The notes under the pieces: model-generated
Told to the model about the DNA's origin: nothing
What the model saw: the letters and a program-made list of their open reading frames with translations, nothing else
The model's database searches: none
Source: VRUE01 sp963748075
GTDB lineage: Bacteria; Actinomycetota; Thermoleophilia; Solirubrobacterales; 70-9
Length of the DNA: 64,000 nucleotides
Direction of reading: 5' to 3'
Assembly: GCA_963748075.1 (NCBI GenBank)
Contig: CAVVHQ010000029.1
Coordinates: 124,001 to 188,000 of the forward strand
Shown here: piece by piece, positions 32,581 through 39,582 of the stretch
Position numbering within the stretch: the first letter of the stretch is position 1
How the letters are laid out: each line of letters begins with the position of its first letter
Made by a program: the position numbers and the translations under genes

Positions 32581-33612
32581 CTAGGGCGAGGGCTGCGACG
32601 GTCGGGCGAGCAGCCGGCGGGCGGCGCGGGCGGCGATCAGCTCCTCGCGGGCGCGAATCACCAGCACCCGCACCGCTGAGTCCGCGGGGGCGATCTCGCG
32701 GTCGGGCTCGGCGGCGGCGTTGCGGCCCGGGTCCAGCTCGACGCCGAGGAAGGCGAGGCGCTCGCAGATCCGCCCCCGGGTGGGTGCCGAGCCCTCGCCG
32801 ATCCCGGCGGTGAAGACGATCGCGTCGAGGCCGCCGGCCGAGGCGGCCATCGCGGCCACCGCCGCCGCCACCCGGTGGGCGAAGACCTCGATCGCCAGCG
32901 CCGCGTCCCGGTCGCCGTCCGCGGCCGCGCGCTCGACCTCCAGCATGTCGCCGCTGCCGCCGGCCAGCCCGCGCAGGCCGGAGTCGAAGTTGAGTGCGTG
33001 CTCGAGGGTCCCAGCGTCGAGGTCGCGCTCGCGCATCAGGTAGATCAGCGCCCCCGGGTCGACCGAGCCCGAGCGGGTCGCCATCGGAACCCCCTCGAGC
33101 GGGCTGAAGCCCATCGTGTTGTCGAGCGAGCGCCCGTCGCGCACCGCGCTCACCGAGCAGCCGCCGCCCAGGTGGCAGACGACCAGCCGCAGGCCGGCCG
33201 GTGGGCGGCCGAGCAGCTGGGGCGCCCGCTCCGCCGACCAGGCGACCGAGATGCCGTGGAAGCCGTAGCGGTGCACCCCCCACTCCTCGCGCCAGCGGCG
33301 CGGCACCGGGTAGGCCGCCGCCTCGGCGGGGATCGTCGCGTGGAAGCCGGTGTCGAAGACGGCGACCTGCGGCAGGCCGGGCAGCGCCCCGCGCGCCCGT
33401 TCGATCCCGGCGAGGCAGGACGCGTTGTGCAGCGGCGCCAGCGGCTCGGTCTCGAAGATCTGCTCGCGGACGGCGTCGTCGATCAGCACCGGGTCGCGGA
33501 AGCGCGGGCCGCCGTGCACGACCCGGTGGGCGACCGCGGCGAGCCGATCGGGGTCGACCGACTCGATCCCCTCGACCGGCTCGCTCTCCTCCTCCCGGTC
33601 GACCAGGTGCAA
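32581..33612 (-). CDS. ackA: Acetate kinase, 5' end frame-broken
   Basis: Converts acetyl-phosphate and ADP to acetate and ATP. Motifs: VFDTGFHATIPAEAAAYPVP, YGFHGIS, VCHLGGGCSVSAVRDGRSLD-NTMGFSPLEG, and FTAGIGEGSAPTR. The listed start is TTG 33612, but the true N-terminus EILVVNAGSTGLKLHLV lies upstream to about 33655 in the same frame with no start codon. A GTG overlapping the phosphoketolase stop (GTGAGC) would serve if one base were added near 33650-33658. So either an indel error or a damaged start. Together with phosphoketolase it forms an ATP-yielding shunt. Confidence 0.88.
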   Translation of the reverse strand: MHLVDREEESEPVEGIESVDPDRLAAVAHRVVHGGPRFRDPVLIDDAVREQIFETEPLAPLHNASCLAGIERARGALPGLPQVAVFDTGFHATIPAEAAAYPVPRRWREEWGVHRYGFHGISVAWSAERAPQLLGRPPAGLRLVVCHLGGGCSVSAVRDGRSLDNTMGFSPLEGVPMATRSGSVDPGALIYLMRERDLDAGTLEHALNFDSGLRGLAGGSGDMLEVERAAADGDRDAALAIEVFAHRVAAAVAAMAASAGGLDAIVFTAGIGEGSAPTRGRICERLAFLGVELDPGRNAAAEPDREIAPADSAVRVLVIRAREELIAARAARRLLARPSQPSP

Positions 33613-33661
33613 CTTGAGGCCGGTCGAGCCGGCGTTGACGACGAGGATCTCGCCGCCGCGC

Positions 33662-36040
33662 TCACCCCGGCCACGTCCAGTCGCGAACCTCCGGATGGTC
33701 CTCGCCGTGCTCGCGAGTCCAGGCGCGGCAGGCGAAGCGGCGGTCGGCCATCTCCTGGCGCAGCGCAGCCGCCTCCGTGCCGAGGCCGGGAACGCGGTCG
33801 ATCACGTCCATCACCAGGTGGAAGCGGTCGAGGTCGTTGAGCATCACCATGTCGAACGGCGTCGTCGTCGTGCCCTCCTCCTTGTAGCCGCGCACATGCA
33901 GGTTGGCGTGGTTGGCGCGCCGGTAGGTGAGGCGGTGGATCAGCCACGGGTAGCCGTGGTGGGCGAAGATGATCGGCCGGTCGGCGGTGAACAGCGAGTC
34001 GAACTCGCGGTCGGGGAGGCCGTGCGGATGCTCGCTGTCGGGCTGCAGGCGCATCAGGTCGACGACGTTCACCACCCGCACCTTCAGCTCCGGCAGGAGC
34101 TCGCGCAGCAGCGCGGTCGCGGCGACCGTCTCCAGGGTCGGCACGTCGCCGCAGCAGGCCAGCACCACGTCGGGCTCGCCCTCGCCTTCGCTCGAGGCCC
34201 ACTCCCAGATGCCGATCCCCCGGGCGCAGTGGGCCTCGGCCTCCGCCATCGTCAGCCAGGTCAGCTCCGGCTGCTTGCCGGCGACGATCAGGTTGACGTA
34301 GTGGCGGCTGCGCAGGCAGTGGTCGGCGACCGAGAGCAGGCAGTTGGCGTCGGGCGGCAGGTAGACGCGGACCACCTCGGCCTTCTTGTTGGCGACGTGG
34401 TCGATGAAGCCCGGGTCCTGGTGGGAGAAGCCGTTGTGGTCCTGACGCCAGACGTGCGAGGTGAGCAGGTAGTTGAGCGAGGCGAGGGGCCGGCGCCAGG
34501 GAACCTCGCTGCTCACCTTCAGCCACTTGGCGTGCTGGTTGAACATCGAGTCGACGATGTGGATGAAGGCCTCGTAGCAGCTGAACAAGCCGTGGCGGCC
34601 GCTCAGCAGGTAGCCCTCCAGCCAGCCCTGGCAGAGGTGCTCGGAGAGCACCTCCATCACGCGCCCGTCCGGAGCCAGGTCTTCGTCGGTCGGCAGGCGC
34701 TCGGCCTCCCACTCGCGGTGGGTCGCCTCGAAGACCGCCGAGAGCCGGTTGGAGGCGGTCTCGTCCGGTCCGAGAAGCCGGAAGCTGTCCGGGTTGCGGG
34801 CGATCGTGTCGCGCAGGAAGCCGCCCAGCGTGCGGGTCGCCGACGCCCGGTCGCGGCCCGGCCTCTCAACCTCGACCCCGTAGGAGCGGTAGTCGGGCAG
34901 CAGCAGCTCGCGCAGCAGCAGGCCGCCGTTGGCGTGCGGGTTGGCGCTCATCCGCCGCTCGCCCTGCGGCGTCAGCTCGGCCAGCTGGGCGATCGGGGCG
35001 CCGTCCTCCCCGAACAGCTCCTCGGGACGGTAGCCGCGCATCCACTCCTCCAGCATGCGCAGGTGCTCGGGATCCTCGCGGACGTCGGGCAGCGGCACCT
35101 GGTGGGCGCGCCAGGTGCCCTCGACCGGCAGCCCGTCGACCTGCTTCGGCCCGGTCCAGCCCTTCGGGGTGCGCAGCACGATCGTCGGCCAGCGCGGCCG
35201 CCCGGAAGCGCCACCGGAGCGCGCCGCGCGCTGGATCTCGCCGATCTCCTCCAGTGCCTCGTCAAGCGCCGCGGCGAGGCGCTCGTGCACCGCGAACGGC
35301 TCCTCCCCGTCCTGACCGCCGCGGACGAAGAGCGGCCGGTACCCGTAGCCCTCCAGCAGCGAGGCCAGCTCCGGCTCGGGGATGCGGGCGAGCACAGTGG
35401 GGTTGGCGATCTTGTAGCCGTTGAGGTGGAGGATCGGCAGCACGGCGCCGTCGGTGCGGGGGCTGAGCAGCTTGTTCGAGTGCCAGCTGGTGGCCAGCGC
35501 GCCGGTCTCCGCCTCACCGTCGCCGATCGTGCAGGCGACCAGCAGGTCGGGGTTGTCGAGCGCCGCCCCGTAGGCGTGAGCCAGCGAGTAGCCCAGCTCT
35601 CCACCCTCGTTGATCGAGCCCGGCGTCTGCGGCGAGGCGTGGCTGGGGATGCCACCGGGAAAGGAGAACTGGCGGAACAGCTCGCGCATCCCCGCCGCGT
35701 CGCGGCCGACCTGCGGGTACAGCTCGCTGTAGGTGCCCTCCAACCAGGTGTTGGCGACCACCCCCGGCCCGCCGTGCCCGGGGCCGGTCACGAAGATCGC
35801 GTCCAGGTCGCGCCCGAGTATCGCCCGGTTGAGATGCGCGTAGACGAGGTTGAGCCCGGGCGTCGTGCCGAAGTGGCCGAGCAGGCGCGGCTTGACCTGC
35901 TTGGCCGTCAGCGGCTCGCGCAGCAGCGGGTTCTCGAGCAGGTAGATCTGCCCGACCGAGAGGTAGTTTGCGGCTCGCCACCAGGTGTCGATCAACTCGA
36001 GGCCCGGCGAACCGGCGGGTTGCGGCCGTTGCTCCTCCAT
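33662..36040 (-). CDS. xfp: Xylulose-5-phosphate/fructose-6-phosphate phosphoketolase
   Basis: A 792-residue thiamine-diphosphate enzyme that cleaves xylulose-5-P or fructose-6-P with phosphate to acetyl-phosphate plus glyceraldehyde-3-P or erythrose-4-P. Family motifs: NYLSVGQIYLLENPLLREPL, GHFGTTPGLNLVYAHLNR, TGPGHGGPGVVANTWLEGTY, ThDP-binding GDGEAETG followed about 25 residues later by LHLNGYKIANPT, SHVWRQDHNGFSHQDPGFID. Length fits the family. The ackA gene follows immediately, an arrangement seen in many bacteria that use this bypass to make acetate or acetyl-CoA with ATP yield. Start at ATG 36040. Confidence 0.95.
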   Translation of the reverse strand: MEEQRPQPAGSPGLELIDTWWRAANYLSVGQIYLLENPLLREPLTAKQVKPRLLGHFGTTPGLNLVYAHLNRAILGRDLDAIFVTGPGHGGPGVVANTWLEGTYSELYPQVGRDAAGMRELFRQFSFPGGIPSHASPQTPGSINEGGELGYSLAHAYGAALDNPDLLVACTIGDGEAETGALATSWHSNKLLSPRTDGAVLPILHLNGYKIANPTVLARIPEPELASLLEGYGYRPLFVRGGQDGEEPFAVHERLAAALDEALEEIGEIQRAARSGGASGRPRWPTIVLRTPKGWTGPKQVDGLPVEGTWRAHQVPLPDVREDPEHLRMLEEWMRGYRPEELFGEDGAPIAQLAELTPQGERRMSANPHANGGLLLRELLLPDYRSYGVEVERPGRDRASATRTLGGFLRDTIARNPDSFRLLGPDETASNRLSAVFEATHREWEAERLPTDEDLAPDGRVMEVLSEHLCQGWLEGYLLSGRHGLFSCYEAFIHIVDSMFNQHAKWLKVSSEVPWRRPLASLNYLLTSHVWRQDHNGFSHQDPGFIDHVANKKAEVVRVYLPPDANCLLSVADHCLRSRHYVNLIVAGKQPELTWLTMAEAEAHCARGIGIWEWASSEGEGEPDVVLACCGDVPTLETVAATALLRELLPELKVRVVNVVDLMRLQPDSEHPHGLPDREFDSLFTADRPIIFAHHGYPWLIHRLTYRRANHANLHVRGYKEEGTTTTPFDMVMLNDLDRFHLVMDVIDRVPGLGTEAAALRQEMADRRFACRAWTREHGEDHPEVRDWTWPG

Positions 36041-36199
36041 CGGTGGTGGAGCGGGGATGCTAGCGCCACGAACGACAACTGCCCGGCGAGCGGCGGATGG
36101 TCCGGACGACGGTCAACGGATGTTGCCTCGGACCTTGATCGGACCGGGCGAATAGTGCTAGCTTCACCCGACCAGACTCTCCAACCGGAAGGGGCGATC

Positions 36200-37204
36200 G
36201 TGAAGCGCACTTGGAACCTCTGGCTCATCAGCGGGCTCATCGCCCTGATCGTCGGCATGGCCGTCGCACCGGCGGCCGGGGCGGCGACGAAAAAACGCTG
36301 CGCCCCGGCGCGGAACATCGAGGCGATCATCGACGACTCGGGATCGATGGCGGGAACCGATCCGAACCGGCTCCGGGTGCAGGGACTTGACCTGTTGATC
36401 CAGACCCTGAGCAAGAAAACCTACCTGGGCGCGGTCGAGTTCGGCTCCGGGTTCTTCACTCCGCCCGCCAACACCGTCTTCCCGCCCGAGCCGATCGGGC
36501 CCAACGCGGCGGCGATGCAGGCCGCCCTCAACGCGGTGATCCAGGCGGACAACGGCACCACCGACTACAACGGGGCATTCGCGAAAGCCGACGTCGACAA
36601 CCCGACCGCCGACGCGCGGATCTTCCTCACCGACGGCGGCCACAACGTCGGCGCATACGCCGAAGCTCATCTCGCCCACAACGTGCCGACCTACGTGATC
36701 GGCCTCGGGATCGTCACGGGCGAAGACCAGGCGCGGCTGCAGAAAATCGCCGCCGACACCCGCGGGCGCTACTTCGCGCTGGAAGACTCGAGCCAGCTGC
36801 AGCCGGTGATGAACAAAGTCGGCGCGGCGCTGACCTGCCAGACGCCGCCCCGCCAGTTCATCGACCTACTGGAACCGGGGCAGAGCAAAGCCCACAACGT
36901 CGGAGTGCCGAAACGCACGAGCAAAGTCCAGATCGCGCTCACCTGGTCGAACCCGCTCGACAAATTCAAGATCTACGGCGTGAGGATCGTCACCGGCCGT
37001 CGCACGGTCGCCGTCGCATCGGCCTCGCGGCGCCGCAAGCCCCGCAAGCTGAAGGTCAAGCAGAAAACCAGCTCGACGTTCACCGTGCTGACCGTCTCAC
37101 GCCTGCAGAAGGGAAGGCTGCGGTTCAAAGTCCGGGCGGCGAAACTCGGCTCCGGCGCGTCCCAGGCGACCCTGACCACGCAGGTCAGCCAGCAGCGCAA
37201 GTAG
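36200..37204 (+). CDS. Secreted VWA-domain protein
   Basis: A 334-residue exported protein. Signal peptide residues 1-29 (NLWLISGLIALIVGMAVAPA). A VWA domain follows with an intact MIDAS: DDSGS in EAIIDDSGSMAGTD, Thr in DNGTTDYNGAF, and Asp in FLTDGGHN. After a Cys (ALTCQTPPRQ) comes a basic beta-rich C-terminal domain (KRTSKVQIALTWSNP to the end). Start GTG 36200 has GGAAGGGG upstream. It is divergent from the phosphoketolase operon. VWA domains bind protein ligands through a metal ion; a cell-surface adhesion role is likely. See the degenerate paralogue at 17072. Confidence 0.86.
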   Translation: MKRTWNLWLISGLIALIVGMAVAPAAGAATKKRCAPARNIEAIIDDSGSMAGTDPNRLRVQGLDLLIQTLSKKTYLGAVEFGSGFFTPPANTVFPPEPIGPNAAAMQAALNAVIQADNGTTDYNGAFAKADVDNPTADARIFLTDGGHNVGAYAEAHLAHNVPTYVIGLGIVTGEDQARLQKIAADTRGRYFALEDSSQLQPVMNKVGAALTCQTPPRQFIDLLEPGQSKAHNVGVPKRTSKVQIALTWSNPLDKFKIYGVRIVTGRRTVAVASASRRRKPRKLKVKQKTSSTFTVLTVSRLQKGRLRFKVRAAKLGSGASQATLTTQVSQQRK

Positions 37205-37230
37205 CGCTCCAGCCCGGGTTTCAAGAGCGG

Positions 37231-37269
37231 GACCGTTGCGGCCGCCGGACGGCGGCGGCCTCAACGGTC
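37231..37269 (+). terminator. Strong hairpin after the VWA gene
   Basis: GACCGTTG/CAACGGTC (8 bp) and GGCCGCC/GGCGGCC (7 bp) stack around one C/T mismatch with a 7-nt loop. It begins 27 bp after the stop. There is no clear T-run, so termination strength is uncertain. Confidence 0.6.
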
Positions 37270-37365
37270 CTGAGCGGTCTCGCGTGGCTCGATTAGCCAA
37301 TCGTTAACGAGGCGGACCGAAACGTGCGCTCCGCCGCCGGGTTCGCAATAATTAGATGAAGACAA

Positions 37366-37383
37366 TCCGACTACGTAGTCGGA
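37366..37383. promoter_or_regulatory. 18-bp perfect palindrome upstream of a winged-helix gene
   Basis: TCCGACTACGTAGTCGGA is perfectly self-complementary and ends 31 bp before GTG 37415. Position and symmetry suit an operator for a dimeric winged-helix protein, probably autoregulation. Confidence 0.65.
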
Positions 37384-37414
37384 ACGCTCACATTCACAAT
37401 TGAGAGGGGAATCG

Positions 37415-37639
37415 GTGGATTCCGTAGACGCCAGGGTTTTCTGGCACTCGCTTCGGGTGCGGATCCTCGGAGCGCTGATGGTCCGGCCCGCCAGCGCGGT
37501 GCAGCTCGCGGGGAGGCTCGCGCAGCCGCTCAGCAAAATCGTCTACCACACGACCATCCTCTGCAACACGGGCTACGCCCGGCTCGCCGAGGGCCAGGAC
37601 CCCGACGCGGTCGACCCCGTTTACGAAGCGGTCTTCTGA
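37415..37639 (+). CDS. Minimal winged-helix protein
   Basis: A 74-residue protein: VFWHSLRVRILGALMVRPAS, recognition helix QPLSKIVYHTTILCNTGYAR, and wing LAEGQDPDAVDPVYEAVF. The Tyr-His pair in the recognition helix matches the regulators at 19076 and 20120. Start GTG 37415 has GAGAGGGG upstream; a TTG at 37400 is less likely because it overlaps that box. It is the shortest of the three relatives. Confidence 0.7.
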   Translation: MDSVDARVFWHSLRVRILGALMVRPASAVQLAGRLAQPLSKIVYHTTILCNTGYARLAEGQDPDAVDPVYEAVF

Positions 37640-37806
37640 TCGCCCACCCCACCGGCTCGCTCCGTTCGGGCCGACGGCCCGCCGGGCGTGTCGGCTCGGG
37701 CCCGCCGGAACTCCCGACGTACCCGACGCGACACTCGCTTGATCTCGCTGTTACACTCAGCCGAAATTTAATAATCCGGTGCCTACGGGGCACTCCTTGA
37801 AAGCGA

Positions 37807-37879
37807 GCACCAGTACCTCAATCGGTTAGAGGATCGGGTTTGTAATCCGAGGATCCGGGTTCGAGCCCCGGCTGGTGCA
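37807..37879 (+). tRNA. tRNA-Thr (anticodon UGU)
   Basis: A complete cloverleaf. Acceptor GCACCAG (37807-37813) pairs with CTGGTGC (37872-37878); D-stem CCTC/GAGG with G18-G19 in the loop; anticodon stem TCGGG/TCCGA around loop TTTGTAA, giving anticodon TGT (37841-37843); 4-nt variable region; T-stem CCGGG/CCCGG around TTCGAGC. G1-C72, C2-G71, G35 and U36 agree with threonine identity. The 10-25 pair is C-G instead of the common G-C. CCA is not encoded: the discriminator A is followed by TGG. That A (37879) is also the A of an in-frame ATG of the next gene. Confidence 0.9.
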
Positions 37880-37905
37880 TGGGTGAGGCGAAAGTCGTCG
37901 CGACT

Positions 37906-39582
37906 ATGGACATCAATCTCTTCGACTACTTCGATGACGCCGCCGGCGGGGATGGAAGCCAGGCCAGCTGGGCCCTGCGCGCGCCGTACCGCCCGCACGA
38001 CCGCTTCGACCTGATGCTGGTGCCGCTGGTGGACACCTGGCAGGAGGACCGCGAATCCCTGCGAACGCTCGAGCGGATCGAGCGTGAGCCGTGGGTGGAA
38101 CGGGTCCAGCGCAGCGGCAACCAGATGTGGCTGCGGCTCGTCGACGACTGGGTCGAGCGACGCGGCGCGGCCCTGGAGCGGCGCGAAGGGGCCGCCGACT
38201 ACGGCGATCTGGCGGGCGGGCGGCGCTTCGCGCTCAACTTCTGGGACGCCAACTCGACCAAGGCGCTGCACATCGGGCACCTGCGCAACCTCTCGCTCGG
38301 CAACGCGCTGGGCTCCTCGCTGACCCAGGCCGGCGGCCGGGTCGAGCGGCGCAGCATCATCTGCGACGTCGGCCGCAGCATGGGAGAGGCGATGGCCGGC
38401 GTGGTGCGCAGCGGCCGCTACGAGCAGATGGCCGCCGAGGGCAACGGCGTCAAGAGCGACCACTTCGTCGGCTACTGCTACGCGGACTACGTCAAGAGCG
38501 GCGGCTCGCCCAACGCCCTTGCCGCCGACCACCCGGCCGATTCGCTGACCCGCGAGGTCGACGTGCACAACGACAGGGCCGACGAGCTGCTGCAGCGCGT
38601 GTTCGACGGCGACCAGGCGGCGCTGGAGCTTTGGTCGCAGACTCGCGCCTGGGTGATCTCCGGCCAGCGCAAGACGCTCGCCCGGCTCGGCATCTCCTTC
38701 GACCGGGTCTTCTTCGAGTCCGACTTCCTGCCCGAGGTGGTCGAGCTGACCGAGCAGGGCCTGCGCGAGGGGACGCTGCGGCGTCGTGGCGACGGCACCG
38801 TCGTCTACATGACCGGCCGCGAGGAGCTGGAGGAGATGCCGCTGGTCCGCTCCGACGGCGTTCCCACCCAGCACATGCGGGCGCTCGCCTACTGGCTGGC
38901 TGCGCCGGGGCTCGAGGGCACCACCTCGATCCAGATCTGCGGCCAGGAGTGGGTCGCCCACGTCACCTGCCGGCGCCAGCTGATGGCGGCGCTGGTCCAC
39001 GCCGGGCCGGAGGGCAACAGCTTCCACCCGGCCCACGACGTCTTCCACGGAATGGTCGCCAAAGAGCAGCAGAAGATCGCCTCGAGCAAGAAGGACGCGC
39101 TGCTGATCGACGACCTGATCGAGTGGATCGACGAGCAGGTCGACAGCGATCGCGCGGCGGCTGCGGTCCGCGACGCCCACCCGGCGCCGGAGCGGATCGC
39201 CTCCCAGGTCGCGCTCGGCTTCTTCCCACTGCACCCGGCGAACAGGAAGGTCGACTTCGAGCCGCAGAAGCTGCTGCTCGACGGCAAGAGCCTCGGCTGG
39301 GACATGGCGCAGGCGCGCTCTCGCGCCGGCGCGGCGGCGGCCGCCTCCAACGGCGACCGCCTGCGCGACCCCGACTACCGCTTCGCCGTCGTGCAGGCGG
39401 AGATGTACCGGCGCAACCTCAGCCTCGCGACCGAGCGGCTCGATCCGATCCCGCTCGCCCGCTACGCCTCGCACCTCTCGCGCTGGCAGCTGGAGCGCCA
39501 GCGCGGCGCACATGTCGACCGCGTGGTCGGCGCCGCGCTTGACGACTGCGCCCGCGGGCTCGGGCTGGAGGGACAGCGATGA
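37906..39582 (+). CDS. Divergent arginyl-tRNA-synthetase-like protein
   Basis: A 558-residue class I aminoacyl-tRNA synthetase of the ArgRS type. The HIGH motif is HIGHLRNLSLGNAL (His122-His125) after NFWDANSTKAL; the KMSKS-like loop is KIASSKKDALLIDDL (from Lys390); CGQEWVAHV matches the GADH-type motif, and the helical C-terminal domain is roughly full length. In ordinary ArgRS the segment SDGtpTYxxRD holds the Tyr and Asp that grip the guanidinium group; here it reads SDGVPTQHMRALAYW, so Tyr becomes Gln322 and Asp becomes Ala326. Arginine is therefore unlikely as substrate. ATG 37906 is preferred: an in-frame ATG at 37879 would be cut by 3' maturation of the tRNA. The stop overlaps the next start (ATGA). 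Confidence 0.85.
   Translation: MDINLFDYFDDAAGGDGSQASWALRAPYRPHDRFDLMLVPLVDTWQEDRESLRTLERIEREPWVERVQRSGNQMWLRLVDDWVERRGAALERREGAADYGDLAGGRRFALNFWDANSTKALHIGHLRNLSLGNALGSSLTQAGGRVERRSIICDVGRSMGEAMAGVVRSGRYEQMAAEGNGVKSDHFVGYCYADYVKSGGSPNALAADHPADSLTREVDVHNDRADELLQRVFDGDQAALELWSQTRAWVISGQRKTLARLGISFDRVFFESDFLPEVVELTEQGLREGTLRRRGDGTVVYMTGREELEEMPLVRSDGVPTQHMRALAYWLAAPGLEGTTSIQICGQEWVAHVTCRRQLMAALVHAGPEGNSFHPAHDVFHGMVAKEQQKIASSKKDALLIDDLIEWIDEQVDSDRAAAAVRDAHPAPERIASQVALGFFPLHPANRKVDFEPQKLLLDGKSLGWDMAQARSRAGAAAAASNGDRLRDPDYRFAVVQAEMYRRNLSLATERLDPIPLARYASHLSRWQLERQRGAHVDRVVGAALDDCARGLGLEGQR

Noticed and set aside
33350..36199. Long upstream extension of the VWA gene
   Set aside because: It runs antisense through ackA and phosphoketolase. 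A signal peptide and GGAAGGGG box mark GTG 36200 as the start.
37807..37879. Suppressor, pyrrolysine or selenocysteine tRNA
   Set aside because: The anticodon loop TTTGTAA gives UGU, a threonine anticodon, and arm lengths are standard.
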